62,581 nt of DNA from contig CANPBT010000006.1 of the NCBI GenBank assembly GCA_947572415.1, positions 1 to 62,581 of the forward strand, in the 5' to 3' direction. The notes under the pieces were generated by a model. That model saw only the letters and a list, made by a program, of their open reading frames with translations. It ran no database searches and was not told where the DNA came from. Each line of letters starts with the position of its first letter. Within the stretch, counting starts at the first letter, position 1. Shown piece after piece: positions 1 to 8,534 of this stretch. This stretch comes from an uncultured Clostridia bacterium. Its GTDB lineage: Bacteria; Bacillota; Clostridia; Christensenellales; Borkfalkiaceae. Both the position numbers and the translations under genes were made by a program.

Positions 1-96
1 ACATTTTTAACGAGCGTACTAAAAGTCCTTTATTTACTTGTTTTAATTCTCTTATTTTCACAACTATGCAGTTGCCAGTCTTCACGACTTACTTAT

Positions 97-172
97 TCCG
101 CTTTAGCTCAGTCGGTAGAGCATGCGGCTGTTAACCGCAGTGTCGTTGGTTCAAGTCCAACAAGCGGAGCCA
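97..172 (+). tRNA. tRNA-Asn (GTT)
   Basis: A cloverleaf can be folded by eye: acceptor stem TCCGCTT (97-103) pairs with AAGCGGA (162-168). The anticodon stem TGCGG/CCGCA encloses the loop CTGTTAA, giving anticodon GTT, and the T-arm carries GGTTCAAGTCC. The CCA end is encoded at 170-172. The 5S rRNA gene starts one base later. The 3' 23 bp (150-172) recur at 27080-27102, marking this gene as an integration target. Confidence 0.95.
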
Positions 173-173
173 T

Positions 174-287
<114 letters not shown>

Positions 288-300
288 TTTCAATTAAAAA

Positions 301-332
301 AGCCCGTTTTTATATCAAAAACGGGCTTTTTT
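301..332 (+). terminator. Terminator after 5S rRNA (left)
   Basis: Stem AGCCCGTTTTT/AAAAACGGGCT with a 5-nt loop is followed by a T run. It closes the tRNA-5S unit. The matching hairpin after the right 5S copy has a different loop. Confidence 0.9.
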
Positions 333-517
333 CTGTACTTTTCGGCACTTTTTTGCTTATTTTTGCCCGTTTTATGCAATTTTATAATTTTGGCGGTTAT
401 GCAGTTTTATAAAGTAATTTAATTAAATTTTTAAGTTTTTTGCGGTGCTTTTATCGTTTTTTCGGAAATGTGTTTTTTTCTTGAAAACGACTTAAATACC
501 GCTTTTATTTTGAATTT

Positions 518-538
518 TGTCGCATGATTTTGTCGCAT
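518..538 (+). repeat. Tandem TGTCGCAT repeats, left end of island
   Basis: Two TGTCGCAT copies (518-525, 531-538) lie just past the integrase stop codon. The same pair, in the same orientation, occurs at 26970-26988 near the right end. They look like arm-type integrase or excisionase binding sites (inference). The remaining sequence from 333 to 517 is AT-rich and shows nothing else. Confidence 0.5.
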
Positions 539-542
539 AAAT

Positions 543-1670
543 TTAATAATTCAGCTTGTTTCCCTCACGAATTAAAAATTCGTCGGATAGGTCAGTATAG
601 GCGTTTCCGAGTGCACCCAGCGAATGACCTACGAACTCATTTCTTGCAACGTCGGCTACTCCACATTCTTGACAGCGAGTGTAGAATGTTGTGCGTAAGT
701 CATACAACTTGTGTTTAGGGAATAGCTTGTTGAACCTATCGCGTATAATACGAAGCGAAGAAAACTCTATCTTCTCCACGCCGTTAAGGTACGGTTTAAG
801 CATAGGTGTTACGGGTATTTTCTTGTATTCAACTTTTCCGTGTTTACGCTTACTGTTAATAGCCGTTATAAAATCGCCGTCTAATTTTGCTGTTTCGTAT
901 TCGTTAGGGCGCATTCCGGTGTACAAAGCTATAGCAAACATTAAATGTTGCGGCGTTCCTGCGGTGGAGGAAAGAAGTAGTTTTTCTTCCTCTTTCGTGA
1001 GCGCAGAACTGTGTTGCTGTTCGTGCTTTGTGTGGAAAACCATATCCATAGGATTGCTATGTATAATGTTGTGCTTGACCGCCGCTTTGAAAATCATATT
1101 CAAAAGCGAGTGAACGTCGTCTGCAGTCTTGCCTTTACCTTGCTCGTCCAACCTGTCTAATAAATCCTGACATTGTTTAGGTGTAACCCTCTTTAAAGGT
1201 ATCTTTTCAAAGTGCGGGTAGATATGGTTTTTATACTGATTCAATCCTATACGCAAAGTTTCGGGCTTCACTTTTCGTTTATAGAAATTCTGAAAATAGT
1301 AGTTAGCAAACCCGTCCATTGTCGAGGGAATAGCGGGAACGGAAGTGGTTCCGTATTTTTCTAAATCGTTTAGCTTATTAATAAATTTCTGCTTTGCATC
1401 GTCAAGGTTATTAGCTGAAGCGTAGATATTGTACCCGTCCCTGCGAAAGCGAATTTCATAGTTGTAATTGTTTCTTCCGCTTAATCTTCGGTATACTCTT
1501 ACGGTATAACCCTGATGTCTGAACATTTTTCTGAATAGTTTTGGCATTTTAAGATACTCCTTTTCCGAGAATCTCGTAAAACACTTCATACTTTCATTTT
1601 TGGCTTGTGCCGTTGAAGAAAATTTGACTTTAATAACAGTTAATAATTCTTCTAATTCCTGATTTGTCAA
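543..1670 (-). CDS. int: Tyrosine recombinase / phage-type integrase
   Basis: At 375 aa this is full length for element integrases. It has an N-terminal AP2-like arm-binding segment (about 45-100), a SAM-like core-binding domain (about 108-210) and a C-terminal catalytic domain. Visible catalytic residues are the first Arg (LYTGMRPNE), the second Arg in LYDLRTTF (where the usual preceding His is Tyr), His in FVGHSLG and the Tyr in AYTDLS. It should insert and excise the island at tRNA-Asn. The start is TTG without a clear ribosome site. A strong AAGGAGGA site lies about 70 nt upstream, before a 13-codon reading frame, so translation may be coupled or the true start may differ. The gene reads toward the tRNA-5S end of the island. 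Confidence 0.9.
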   Translation of the reverse strand: MTNQELEELLTVIKVKFSSTAQAKNESMKCFTRFSEKEYLKMPKLFRKMFRHQGYTVRVYRRLSGRNNYNYEIRFRRDGYNIYASANNLDDAKQKFINKLNDLEKYGTTSVPAIPSTMDGFANYYFQNFYKRKVKPETLRIGLNQYKNHIYPHFEKIPLKRVTPKQCQDLLDRLDEQGKGKTADDVHSLLNMIFKAAVKHNIIHSNPMDMVFHTKHEQQHSSALTKEEEKLLLSSTAGTPQHLMFAIALYTGMRPNEYETAKLDGDFITAINSKRKHGKVEYKKIPVTPMLKPYLNGVEKIEFSSLRIIRDRFNKLFPKHKLYDLRTTFYTRCQECGVADVARNEFVGHSLGALGNAYTDLSDEFLIREGNKLNY

Positions 1671-1692
1671 GTATTCTTATTCGGACGAGTTT

Positions 1693-1734
1693 TTATCTGT
1701 CCTTATAGCTATGAATACTATGTCCTCTTTTCAT
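1693..1734 (-). CDS. 13-codon leader peptide upstream of integrase (possible)
   Basis: On the minus strand AAGGAGGA (1741-1748) is followed six bases later by ATG and the frame MKRGHSIHSYKDR, then TAA. The stop lies 22 nt before the integrase TTG. It has a better ribosome site than the integrase itself, which suggests a leader for coupling or attenuation. It may also be the residue of a longer gene. Confidence 0.3.
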   Translation of the reverse strand: MKRGHSIHSYKDR

Positions 1735-1859
1735 TGCAATTCCTCCTTAAAAATAATTTTGTTGCAAGCGGAGGGAGCTGTCCGTCATTCTCCGTTTACG
1801 GAATGTTAATACGATTATAGCGATCCTTTCGATTTTGTCAAGTGTTTGCACCAAAGTTT

Positions 1860-2450
1860 TTATCCGTAAGGCAAATCGTCAAAATAAAGGTCGTCGTAGT
1901 CGTCGCCGACACTGCGGTTAAATCTTTCACGTTGTTCAAGGGAAGTGTTTTTGATAAGCGAAAAACTTTCGCCGCGCTTGGCGCCGTAGCGTTTGGATAC
2001 TTCGATAAAGAACTGTTCCTGCAAGTCCGAATAGGAAGTAAGTCCGCCGCGCTGTTTCCAGAATTCGGAATGACTTAACCTCGGTCTTGTCGTATTATAC
2101 CTTTTGAGGTATATCGGTTCGCCGTACTTGTCAAACTGTTGTAATTTGTTTCCGCGTACGCTTCTGTCGTTGCTCATAACTTTGACTTGCCATTGTTCCG
2201 TAACGGGAAGGTAATAGACGAAAAGGTTACGCCTGTTTCTTTCGGTTATTATTACAGCACGGATAATGTTTTTATCTGTTCGTAAATAGCCTATTTTCTT
2301 AACGGCGAAAGAGTAACAGTTGCGGAAATACATATATATTTCTTCTTCGTCGGGGAAGCCGTTCCAGAATTCTTTGTTTCCGCCAAACTGTAAACACTCT
2401 AATACAATATTATTACCGCGGTTATTAAGCTGTGCGTTCAGTAAAGACAT
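1860..2450 (-). CDS. Hypothetical island protein, 196 aa
   Basis: I do not recognise a family. The protein is soluble, with many aromatic and charged residues, no signal peptide or membrane helix and an acidic tail (DDYDDLYFDDLPYG). The central part (FVYYLPVTEQWQVKVMSND) reads like a beta-rich fold. The gene follows the 67-aa gene by 18 bp and precedes the integrase, so the three probably form one minus-strand unit of the integrative element, perhaps for replication, excision or mobilization. That role is inferred from position only. Codon use is AT-rich like the integrase and unlike the GH3 cargo. Confidence 0.6.
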   Translation of the reverse strand: MSLLNAQLNNRGNNIVLECLQFGGNKEFWNGFPDEEEIYMYFRNCYSFAVKKIGYLRTDKNIIRAVIITERNRRNLFVYYLPVTEQWQVKVMSNDRSVRGNKLQQFDKYGEPIYLKRYNTTRPRLSHSEFWKQRGGLTSYSDLQEQFFIEVSKRYGAKRGESFSLIKNTSLEQRERFNRSVGDDYDDLYFDDLPYG

Positions 2451-2468
2451 AAAGCTTTTCCAAGCCCG

Positions 2469-2672
2469 TTAGGTTGGATAATTACTTTGCTTTAAGTATT
2501 CTACATCGTATTGCCGTTCGCATTCGGCAAGATAACCGTCAATGGCGGTAAAGTCTTTTTCTTTGTGGGATAAGACTGAAATCGTTGCATGTTTATCTCT
2601 CGGCAGTCTTAATATTTTTCTCTGTTCGGACGGCGGCATCACTACGCATTTGTTCCGATAATACTTATACAA
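2469..2672 (-). CDS. Small hypothetical island protein, 67 aa
   Basis: A short charged protein with no membrane helix. The start is TTG after an AGAGGA ribosome site. It includes MPPSEQRKILRLPRDKHA and a single region that may be helical. It is the first gene of the minus-strand unit ending in the integrase. I cannot name a family; a small DNA-binding or excision partner is possible but unproven. A start at the internal Met (MPPSEQRK) would give about 56 aa. Confidence 0.5.
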   Translation of the reverse strand: MYKYYRNKCVVMPPSEQRKILRLPRDKHATISVLSHKEKDFTAIDGYLAECERQYDVEYLKQSNYPT

Positions 2673-2702
2673 TTTATCCTCTTTATAGTTATTAAGGGAA
2701 AA

Positions 2703-2786
2703 AAGGTCGGCTCCTTTAAGGGAACCGACCGAAATAAAAAAAATCCCCTCAAGTGGGTATACTAAATTTCACCCATAGAGGAGGGG
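2703..2786. other. Gene-free stretch with two hairpins
   Basis: From 2673 to 2984 I see no gene. An imperfect stem GGTCGG...CCGACC (2705-2730) is followed on the minus strand by a T run. A larger hairpin (CCCCTC...GTGGGT / ACCCAT...GAGGGG, 2745-2786) spans a 12-nt loop. They may be terminators or a structured leader; their role is open. Confidence 0.4.
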
Positions 2787-2912
2787 TATAAAATGATGAA
2801 AATTTTGTGAAATTATTTTTTGCCGTAAATTTATCCTTAAAAAATGAGCGAATTACAATTAAATTTCGGCATCCCAGATTTGCGACAAATTGCGATGCCT
2901 AAGCAGGATAAG

Positions 2913-2934
2913 GGCGGTGGTATAAACCACCGCC
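2913..2934 (-). terminator. Hairpin after the decayed lipoprotein gene
   Basis: A perfect GGCGGTGG/CCACCGCC stem with a 6-nt loop lies 50 bp past the end of the minus-strand pseudogene. There is no clear T run, so termination is likely but not certain. Confidence 0.5.
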
Positions 2935-2984
2935 GATTTCGTTTACTTCGCTCTCTTTAAACAAGCGGGAAACCCGTTATGAAA

Positions 2985-4663
2985 TTAATCATGTTTTTCG
3001 AGGATGGCTTTTGCCGATTGCGTCTGTATATACTTAAAAAATTCTTTTGTCAAAGCATCGTCGTTGAGCGCGGCGACGCGGCGGTTGCTTTGCCCGTATA
3101 CGTTAATCGCAAGCAGGTCGGTTGCGGCGAGCGTAGACTGGTTCGCGTTGAAATTGTCGGAGCAGGGCAATACGATATCGGGATTGCCGTCGGCGTAAAC
3201 CTTTGCGGTAAAATCGGCGATATAGTAGTATGGCGAGCTCTGGGTAGCGCCTTAGTAATAAGTTCCTATAATCTCTTTATATGCAACGCCGTTATCCGCG
3301 CAGTACTTTTTGAAATCGGCAACCAGCTCTTTAAATTTCGCCTCTTTCATAAATCTGCCCCAGCACGCTATTTTAAGAATTTCCTTCTGCTCGGAGTCGT
3401 CTGCGGACGGGGTGTCGCCGTCGGGAGGGGTGAAAGTCTGCTCGTCGTCCGGCGCGAACACCGTGTTGTAGCCTGTCGTCCTCAGCGCCGAAAGAGTATT
3501 TTCGTCAAGCTTCGGCGCGCTGTATTTCTCTTCGCCGACGAATTGTGTTTTGCGTACGTCGCCGCCCAGCATATTGCCGACGTGCACGCAGGCGCTCAGA
3601 TATGCGCCGGGGTAACCTTCTTTACCTGCCTTCGAATAAGCTTCGCGAAGCTTTAATTCCATTTCGGGAACGGTTATTTTATACTGATTTGCCGGAGTAG
3701 GAGAGCCCCACGTTTCATATAAATAAATTTTCGCGTGCTTCTGGGTATCGTTTATCTTTGTCTGCATAGCCCTGACGCCCGTTAAAAATCTGTTGTAATC
3801 GTCAATGGGCACGGTGCTTTGGTTTTGTAAAACGACGTAATCGAAATCGTCGCGCGCTTTGAGCAGTTTATCAACTTGTTTGCCGCAGGTATCGGTGGGC
3901 TTTGCATGATTTTCGAGGTACCAACCGGGGCCCGTTATCGAATACGTTTCCACCGCATAGCCCAAATCCTCGGCGATATTGTCGTAAATTCCCGGCACGC
4001 CGCTGCTGTGCTCCACGATTCCGTTTCGGTACGTAAAGCTGTTGCCGATAAACAGTACCTTGGTTTTTACATATTCAACGGCTTCTTCGTCGGCGTTATA
4101 GCGCCAGAATTTTCCCTCGTCGACGAAAAGGTCGTCGCTGTCTGAAATTATATCGCCCTTGCTTTTGTCGGACTGCCAGAAGCGGTCGTTCGTGGTAATT
4201 TTTTCCTCGCGGTAAACGTAAATGTTTTCGGGTGCTTGGTCGCCGAAATCGATATCCTCCGAAAATGTAAACACCTTCAACGCCGCGGGGGCGAATTCGG
4301 AACCGGCGGAGGTCACGCTGACGGGAAGTACAACGGGTTTTGCATTCTCTATTCCGGCAAAAGCATATGCCCCTATCGAGCTTACTCCGTACGATACGTT
4401 TATTTCGGTTATTTCTTCCGCTTTAGTGAACCAAGGAGAGTCCGCTGCCGAAGCGTAATCTGTCATTTTGCCTTTGCCGCTTATGTTCAGCGCGTAGCCG
4501 TCGTCTGTTTTTACAAGCTCGGCTTTTACGTCGGACTGTTTGTCGGCTGAAACGTCCCACGCGTTTTTATCACCGCAGCCCGTTATGCCGATAAGGGCTG
4601 CGCAGGAAGCCGCGCATACTCCCGTAAGGCAGACAACCGCAAATTTTTTCCTTTAATTGCCAT
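2985..4663 (-). pseudogene. Decayed lipoprotein: BspA-like repeat, DUF4886 (SGNH-like) and solute-binding-like tail
   Basis: Read from 4663, a good ribosome site (AAGGAGA, 4670-4676) precedes ATG and a lipoprotein signal ending in the lipobox ITGC. A run of six A on the minus strand (4644-4649) puts the signal peptide out of frame; one more A restores it. The following frame (3252-4466) holds a BspA-type leucine-rich stretch (SIGAYAFAGIENAKPVVLP) and a DUF4886/SGNH-like domain (KVLFIGNSFTYRNGI with the GNS motif, then DYVVLQNQS). After these comes the start of a domain resembling an extracellular solute-binding protein (EILKIACWGRFM). A TAA at 3252-3254 interrupts it, but the same frame continues to 2985 with PDIVLPCSDNF and INVYGQSNRRVAALND. 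Two independent lesions suggest a dead gene. The tail looks shorter than a whole solute-binding protein, so an older deletion or fusion is also likely. Confidence 0.75.
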
Positions 4664-4743
4664 AATTTTCTCCTTAAATTTTGATTGTAATTATATCTTA
4701 TACCCTGTCGAATTTATAGGCAAGAAACGGTTTTTTTTAGCAG

Positions 4744-4804
4744 TTCGTTTTTAGAACGATATAAAAATTCGTCTATTGAACGAGAAGTACGGCAATGTTA
4801 TACT
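4744..4804 (+). promoter_or_regulatory. Promoter with two operator-like repeats
   Basis: TTGAAC (4776-4781), 17 bp, TATACT (4799-4804) form a sigma-A-type promoter for the GH3 gene at 4836. Two related 16-bp sites, each with internal dyad symmetry (TCGTT...AACGA at 4744-4759, and a variant at 4768-4783), are 24 bp apart. The second overlaps the -35 box, which suits a repressor. A divergent promoter for the pseudogene to the left may share this region. Confidence 0.5.
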
Positions 4805-4835
4805 TATATACGAAATAAATTTTGTCGGAGGAAAA

Positions 4836-6284
4836 ATGAAAAACAAACGCTTAATAAAAACCGTGATACTTGCGGTTGCGGCATTCGTGCTTGCGGCTAT
4901 TCTTATTGCGGGAAATGTAATACTCGACTATTATTCGCTTATAATAAACAGGTTTATAGTCGGCGATACGGTGGATTCGTCGGGCGCAGAAACGCAGGAT
5001 GCGTTGAAAGCGGCTGACGGCGTCGTGCGGGAAGCGGCGGAAGAGAGCATCGTCCTTTTAAAGAACGATAACAACTTCCTGCCTTTGACAAATCTTGCAA
5101 AAGTAAATCTTTTCGGCTACGGCTCGACCGATGCGGGACTTCTTCTGACGGGCGGCGGCAGCGGCGGAACGACCATCACCGATACGCTCGAAAACGGTAA
5201 ACCGAGAATTAAAGTCGATTTGACGGATGCGTTCAAAGAGGCGGGCGTTGAATACAATTCTTCGCTTGTTGCCGAATACGAAAAATTCAACAAGTTCGAC
5301 GCGGATTACAGAAGCGGCGGCTCTACGGGCGCAAACGCGGTAGACAGCCTAATTAACCCCGCGGCGAGCTTCTACACGGACGAGCTTATGACTTCCGCCA
5401 AAAGCTTTTCGTCTACGGCGGTCGCGGTGCTTTCGCGCTGGGGCGCCGAGAACGGCGGCAACGGCGAGCTCAAAAATATAGGAAAGTATACGAACGGAAG
5501 CTTCCTTGAATTGACCCCCGAAGAAAGGGCTATGTTCGTAAAGCTCGAAGAAAAAAATTTCGACGTTATCGTGCTTTTAAACGTCTGCAATAATATGGAG
5601 CTCGGCTTCCTCGAAGAGTTTTCATGCATAAAGGCTTGCCTGCATATAGGTATCCCCGGTCAGTCGGGCGCGGCGGCAATACCCGAAATACTCAAAGGCG
5701 AAGTCAACCCCTCGGGCAGAATGAGCAATATATTGCCCTACGACTATCAGACGAATAATCCCGTATACGTAAACGCAGCCAAAAACGGCAGCGATTTGAC
5801 CTATCAGGAGGGCATATATTTCGGCTATAAGTGGTACGAAACGGCGGATGCCGACGGTAATTTCGCAGGGGTTGACAATAAATACGGCAGGGGCTACGAC
5901 GGCGTAGTTCAGTTCCCGTTCGGCTACGGACCGGACGCCGACAGACAGTCGACTTATTTCACCGAAAACAGAATAAGCAAAAATTACGCGGACGGCGTTT
6001 CGGTTTTTCCCCCGTTGTCCGGCTGGAAGGCGGGGGAATATGTCGCGGCTATGCGCGATATTTACGATAGATATAAGAATACCGAGGACGAATATTTCAA
6101 AGCCTTTTTCGATGGCTTCGACGCGCGCAAGCGTTCAAGAGAACCGTACGCGACGGAAGAACTCAATTTGCTGCTTAACGGTCTTTTCGGCTATATGATA
6201 TTCGAACCGACTACAAGCAATATAGTAACACTGTTATCGGAAAGCGAGAAAAGCTTCAATGAAAAATATCTGACCGATAAATGA
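4836..6284 (+). pseudogene. Membrane GH3 C-terminal half-gene with a foreign tail
   Basis: The start is ATG after GGAGG. Residues 8-32 form a membrane helix. A GH3_C domain follows (EESIVLLKNDNNFLPL, VNLFGYGS, a Gly-rich loop, LKGEVNPSGRMSN, GIYFGYKWYET), as in the permuted GH3 proteins elsewhere in the window. At FPFGYG, where relatives continue with LSYT and the Fn3-like domain, the sequence changes to an unrelated roughly 110-aa tail (PDADRQSTYF... to SFNEKYLTDK). The Fn3-like domain and the whole catalytic barrel with the nucleophile Asp are missing, so hydrolase activity is not expected. The reading frame is open, so a non-catalytic surface protein is possible, but a deletion fusion is more likely. 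I could not identify the tail. Confidence 0.7.
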
Positions 6285-6288
6285 TTAA

Positions 6289-6323
6289 GGCGCGGAGTGC
6301 ATTTGCACTCCGCGCCGTTTTTT
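6289..6323 (+). terminator. Bidirectional terminator between converging GH3 remnants
   Basis: A perfect 12-bp stem GGCGCGGAGTGC/GCACTCCGCGCC with a 4-nt loop is followed by a T run. It serves the plus-strand half-gene and probably also the minus-strand GH3 remnant ending at 6330. Confidence 0.9.
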
Positions 6324-6329
6324 ATGTGG

Positions 6330-8367
6330 TTAAGCGTCTTCTTTTTTCTTTACGAGCGCAAAGAACAGCCACACGCCGCATCCTGCCAACGCAGCGACGT
6401 CTACTGCGACGAGCACGGGTATGTACCAGCGGAAATTCAAAATAGGGCTTGCGGGAATAACCACGCTGTCAACTATTTCGCCGCTTTCGATTTTGGCGTT
6501 GTAATCAGCGTTGGTTGCAAGCGCGTTGAGCCACATATATAAGAGGTCTTTCGTTGAACTTCTCAGCGCGCGGTTGAACGCTTCGGAGGAGGTTTCGAAG
6601 TTGAAGCTGCCGCCTCCCACTCTCATAAACAGGTCGCCGCCCGCCCTTATCATAGCGTCGGGGTCCATAAAGTTCGTGTGGTCGGAGTAGTCGGTGAGGA
6701 ACGCTCCTTTAAAGCCCCATTCTCCCGTAACCACTTCGTTCAAAAGCGCTTCGCTTCCGCCCGTCCATACGGCGCCTTTTCTGCCGTAAGAGGTCATTAT
6801 AGCGGTCGAACCGCCTTCACGCACGGCAATCTCAAAGGGTTTGAGATAGAGTTCGCGCAAAGCCTGCTCGGTCAGCCAGGTATACATACCGTCGCGCCCG
6901 CTTTCGGTCTCGTAAAGGCAGATATGCTTCAAGTAACAGAATAGCCTTTATTTTTCGCCGCGGATACTACTTTCGCGCACATCGTGCCCGAAATCAAGGC
7001 GTCCTCGGAATAGTATTCGTAGTTTCTTCCGCCGAACGGTGAACGGTGGAGGTTTACTCCGGGTCCGTACCAGCCCTGAATGCCGTAGGTTAAGCATTCT
7101 GCTGCGAACGCTTTGCCCATACTGTAAGCAAGTTCGGCGTTCCATGTTTGCGCAAGCGTTATCGAGCTGAATCCCGTTGCTTCCGAAGAAATACCGTCAG
7201 AAAAGCTACCCGCCTGGTTTGGTCCGTCGTAGTCGGTGGTTTTAGGTTTACCTATCGAGTTGACGGCGCGTGTTTCGGTATACCCGTTAAGTACGAGTTC
7301 GAGCATGTCTTTTTTCGTTATTCTGTTTAAAACTCCTTCCCATTCGGGCGCGTCGTAATTTAAGCCGAGGACCATTCCCAAATCGTTAATTTTGCCGTTC
7401 TCGTAGACGACTCCGCCCTGCGAGGTATCGCCGAAGGTTACTTTTTCCGCGTCTGAGCGGTCGTCCGCCCATTGCTGAGCCATGGCTTTGGTGTAGAGGT
7501 TCAACGCCTTTATTCCGTCGGACATAACGCGGTTCGGTGCGAGCTCTGCGGGGAATGTTCCGGCGAAGTCCCCTCTCGAAAGATAGGTTATTTTCGCGGT
7601 TTGGTCGCTGTTTCCGTCGTTTCGTACCATCTGTAACCCATGTATACGCTCTCGCGGTAATCGGTGTAGGCAACGCCCGTGTATTTAACGGTGGAGCTTC
7701 CGTTCGTGTGGTTTTCACCAGTGGGATAAAGTCCCGTGCTGTTTGTGTAGAAGTTCGTGGTGTCGTTGCCCGAGCCCGTGTCGGCGTATGTAGACGAGGT
7801 GGACAGGTCGTAGGCGTAAGTGTCGGCAAGCTTGCCAGAAGGCGTTATGTCGCCGTAAAGAATTTCGGGAATCGCCTTCGCGCCCGCCAAACCGGTCGTG
7901 GCTACTACGAGGCAGGAATCGAGCCCCAATATTGTTTCCATAAAGCCGAGCTCCATTACGTTGGTGGAGTTTATCAGCACAACAACCTTTTCGTAATTTT
8001 CGCCCACATATTTTAAGAGCGCTTCTTCTTCGGTTGAAATTTCAAGGTAGGTGCGGGTTGCGTCTATGTAACTGTCGGAGGGTTTTCCTTTGCTGGAACA
8101 GTTCTTGTACTGAACCTTAGGCGAGTCATTGCTTTCGCCCGAAACTCTGCCGATAACCACTATCGCCGTATCGGAGTAGTTTTTCGCCGTTGATAGAAGT
8201 GAAGAAGAGTAGTAATTCGTGTTGTCGATTGCGGGCTCGTACAGACGGCTGAACTCGTAGTTGAAGCTGTGAAGCGAACCGCTGTCGCCGGGATTTGCGG
8301 CAGTGGGGCTTCCGGCGTGGCTTCCGCCTATACTGAATTCGCGGGATGAGCTGAATTTCTTGTACAT
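6330..8367 (-). pseudogene. Shattered permuted GH3 gene
   Basis: Three minus-strand frames together spell one permuted GH3. Frame one (8367-7588) holds most of GH3_C (TAIVVIGRVSGESND, ILYGDITPSGKLAD, YMGYRWYET). It starts inside the domain, so the membrane helix and the first part are lost. Near 7600-7630 it jumps to frame two (7630-6929); the missing PFGYGLSYT region and Fn3-like domain indicate a deletion of roughly 200 residues. Frame two has the barrel (VNLHRSPFGGRNYEYYSED). At about 6929-6937 a single missing base shifts to frame three (6932-6330), with LKH, the nucleophile region FLTDYSD and a C-terminal membrane helix. Start loss, an internal deletion and a frameshift make this a clear pseudogene. 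It ends at a terminator 30 bp beyond its truncated 5' end. Confidence 0.88.
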
Positions 8368-8395
8368 ATCTCCTATAACTTGTTTGAAAAATTGA

Positions 8396-8427
8396 AAAAG
8401 CTCGGTTTTTAAACCGAGCTTTTTATT
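8396..8427. terminator. Bidirectional terminator 8396-8427
   Basis: AAAAAGCTCGGTTT / AAACCGAGCTTTTT forms a symmetrical stem with T runs on both strands. It separates the GH3 pseudogene from the kinase operon. Confidence 0.8.
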
Positions 8428-8486
8428 ATTAAAGCGACTTTTACGGGCAATATTCTGTCACAAAATGCAGTAATAAATTATGACTG

Positions 8487-8515
8487 TTGACAAATGTCCT
8501 TTAAAGCATTATAAT
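8487..8515 (+). promoter_or_regulatory. Sigma-A promoter of kinase-regulator operon A
   Basis: Consensus TTGACA (8487-8492), 17-bp spacer, consensus TATAAT (8510-8515), 20 bp before the kinase start. A perfect match to consensus predicts steady expression of the sensor pair. Confidence 0.85.
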
Positions 8516-8534
8516 CAAAATAAGACATCGGTCT

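Noticed and set aside
2979..3656. 225-aa plus-strand frame
   Set aside because: It overlaps the opposite strand of the decayed lipoprotein gene, has no ribosome site or domain, and disappears against the clear coding frame.
7537..8016. 159-aa plus-strand frame in the GH3 pseudogene
   Set aside because: Antisense shadow; the minus-strand frames join to a recognisable GH3.
6929..8367. Programmed frameshifting in the GH3 gene
   Set aside because: The frames also lack an internal domain and the N-terminus, and no slippery site is visible at the joins, so decay (or, for the single-base shift, sequencing error) is simpler.
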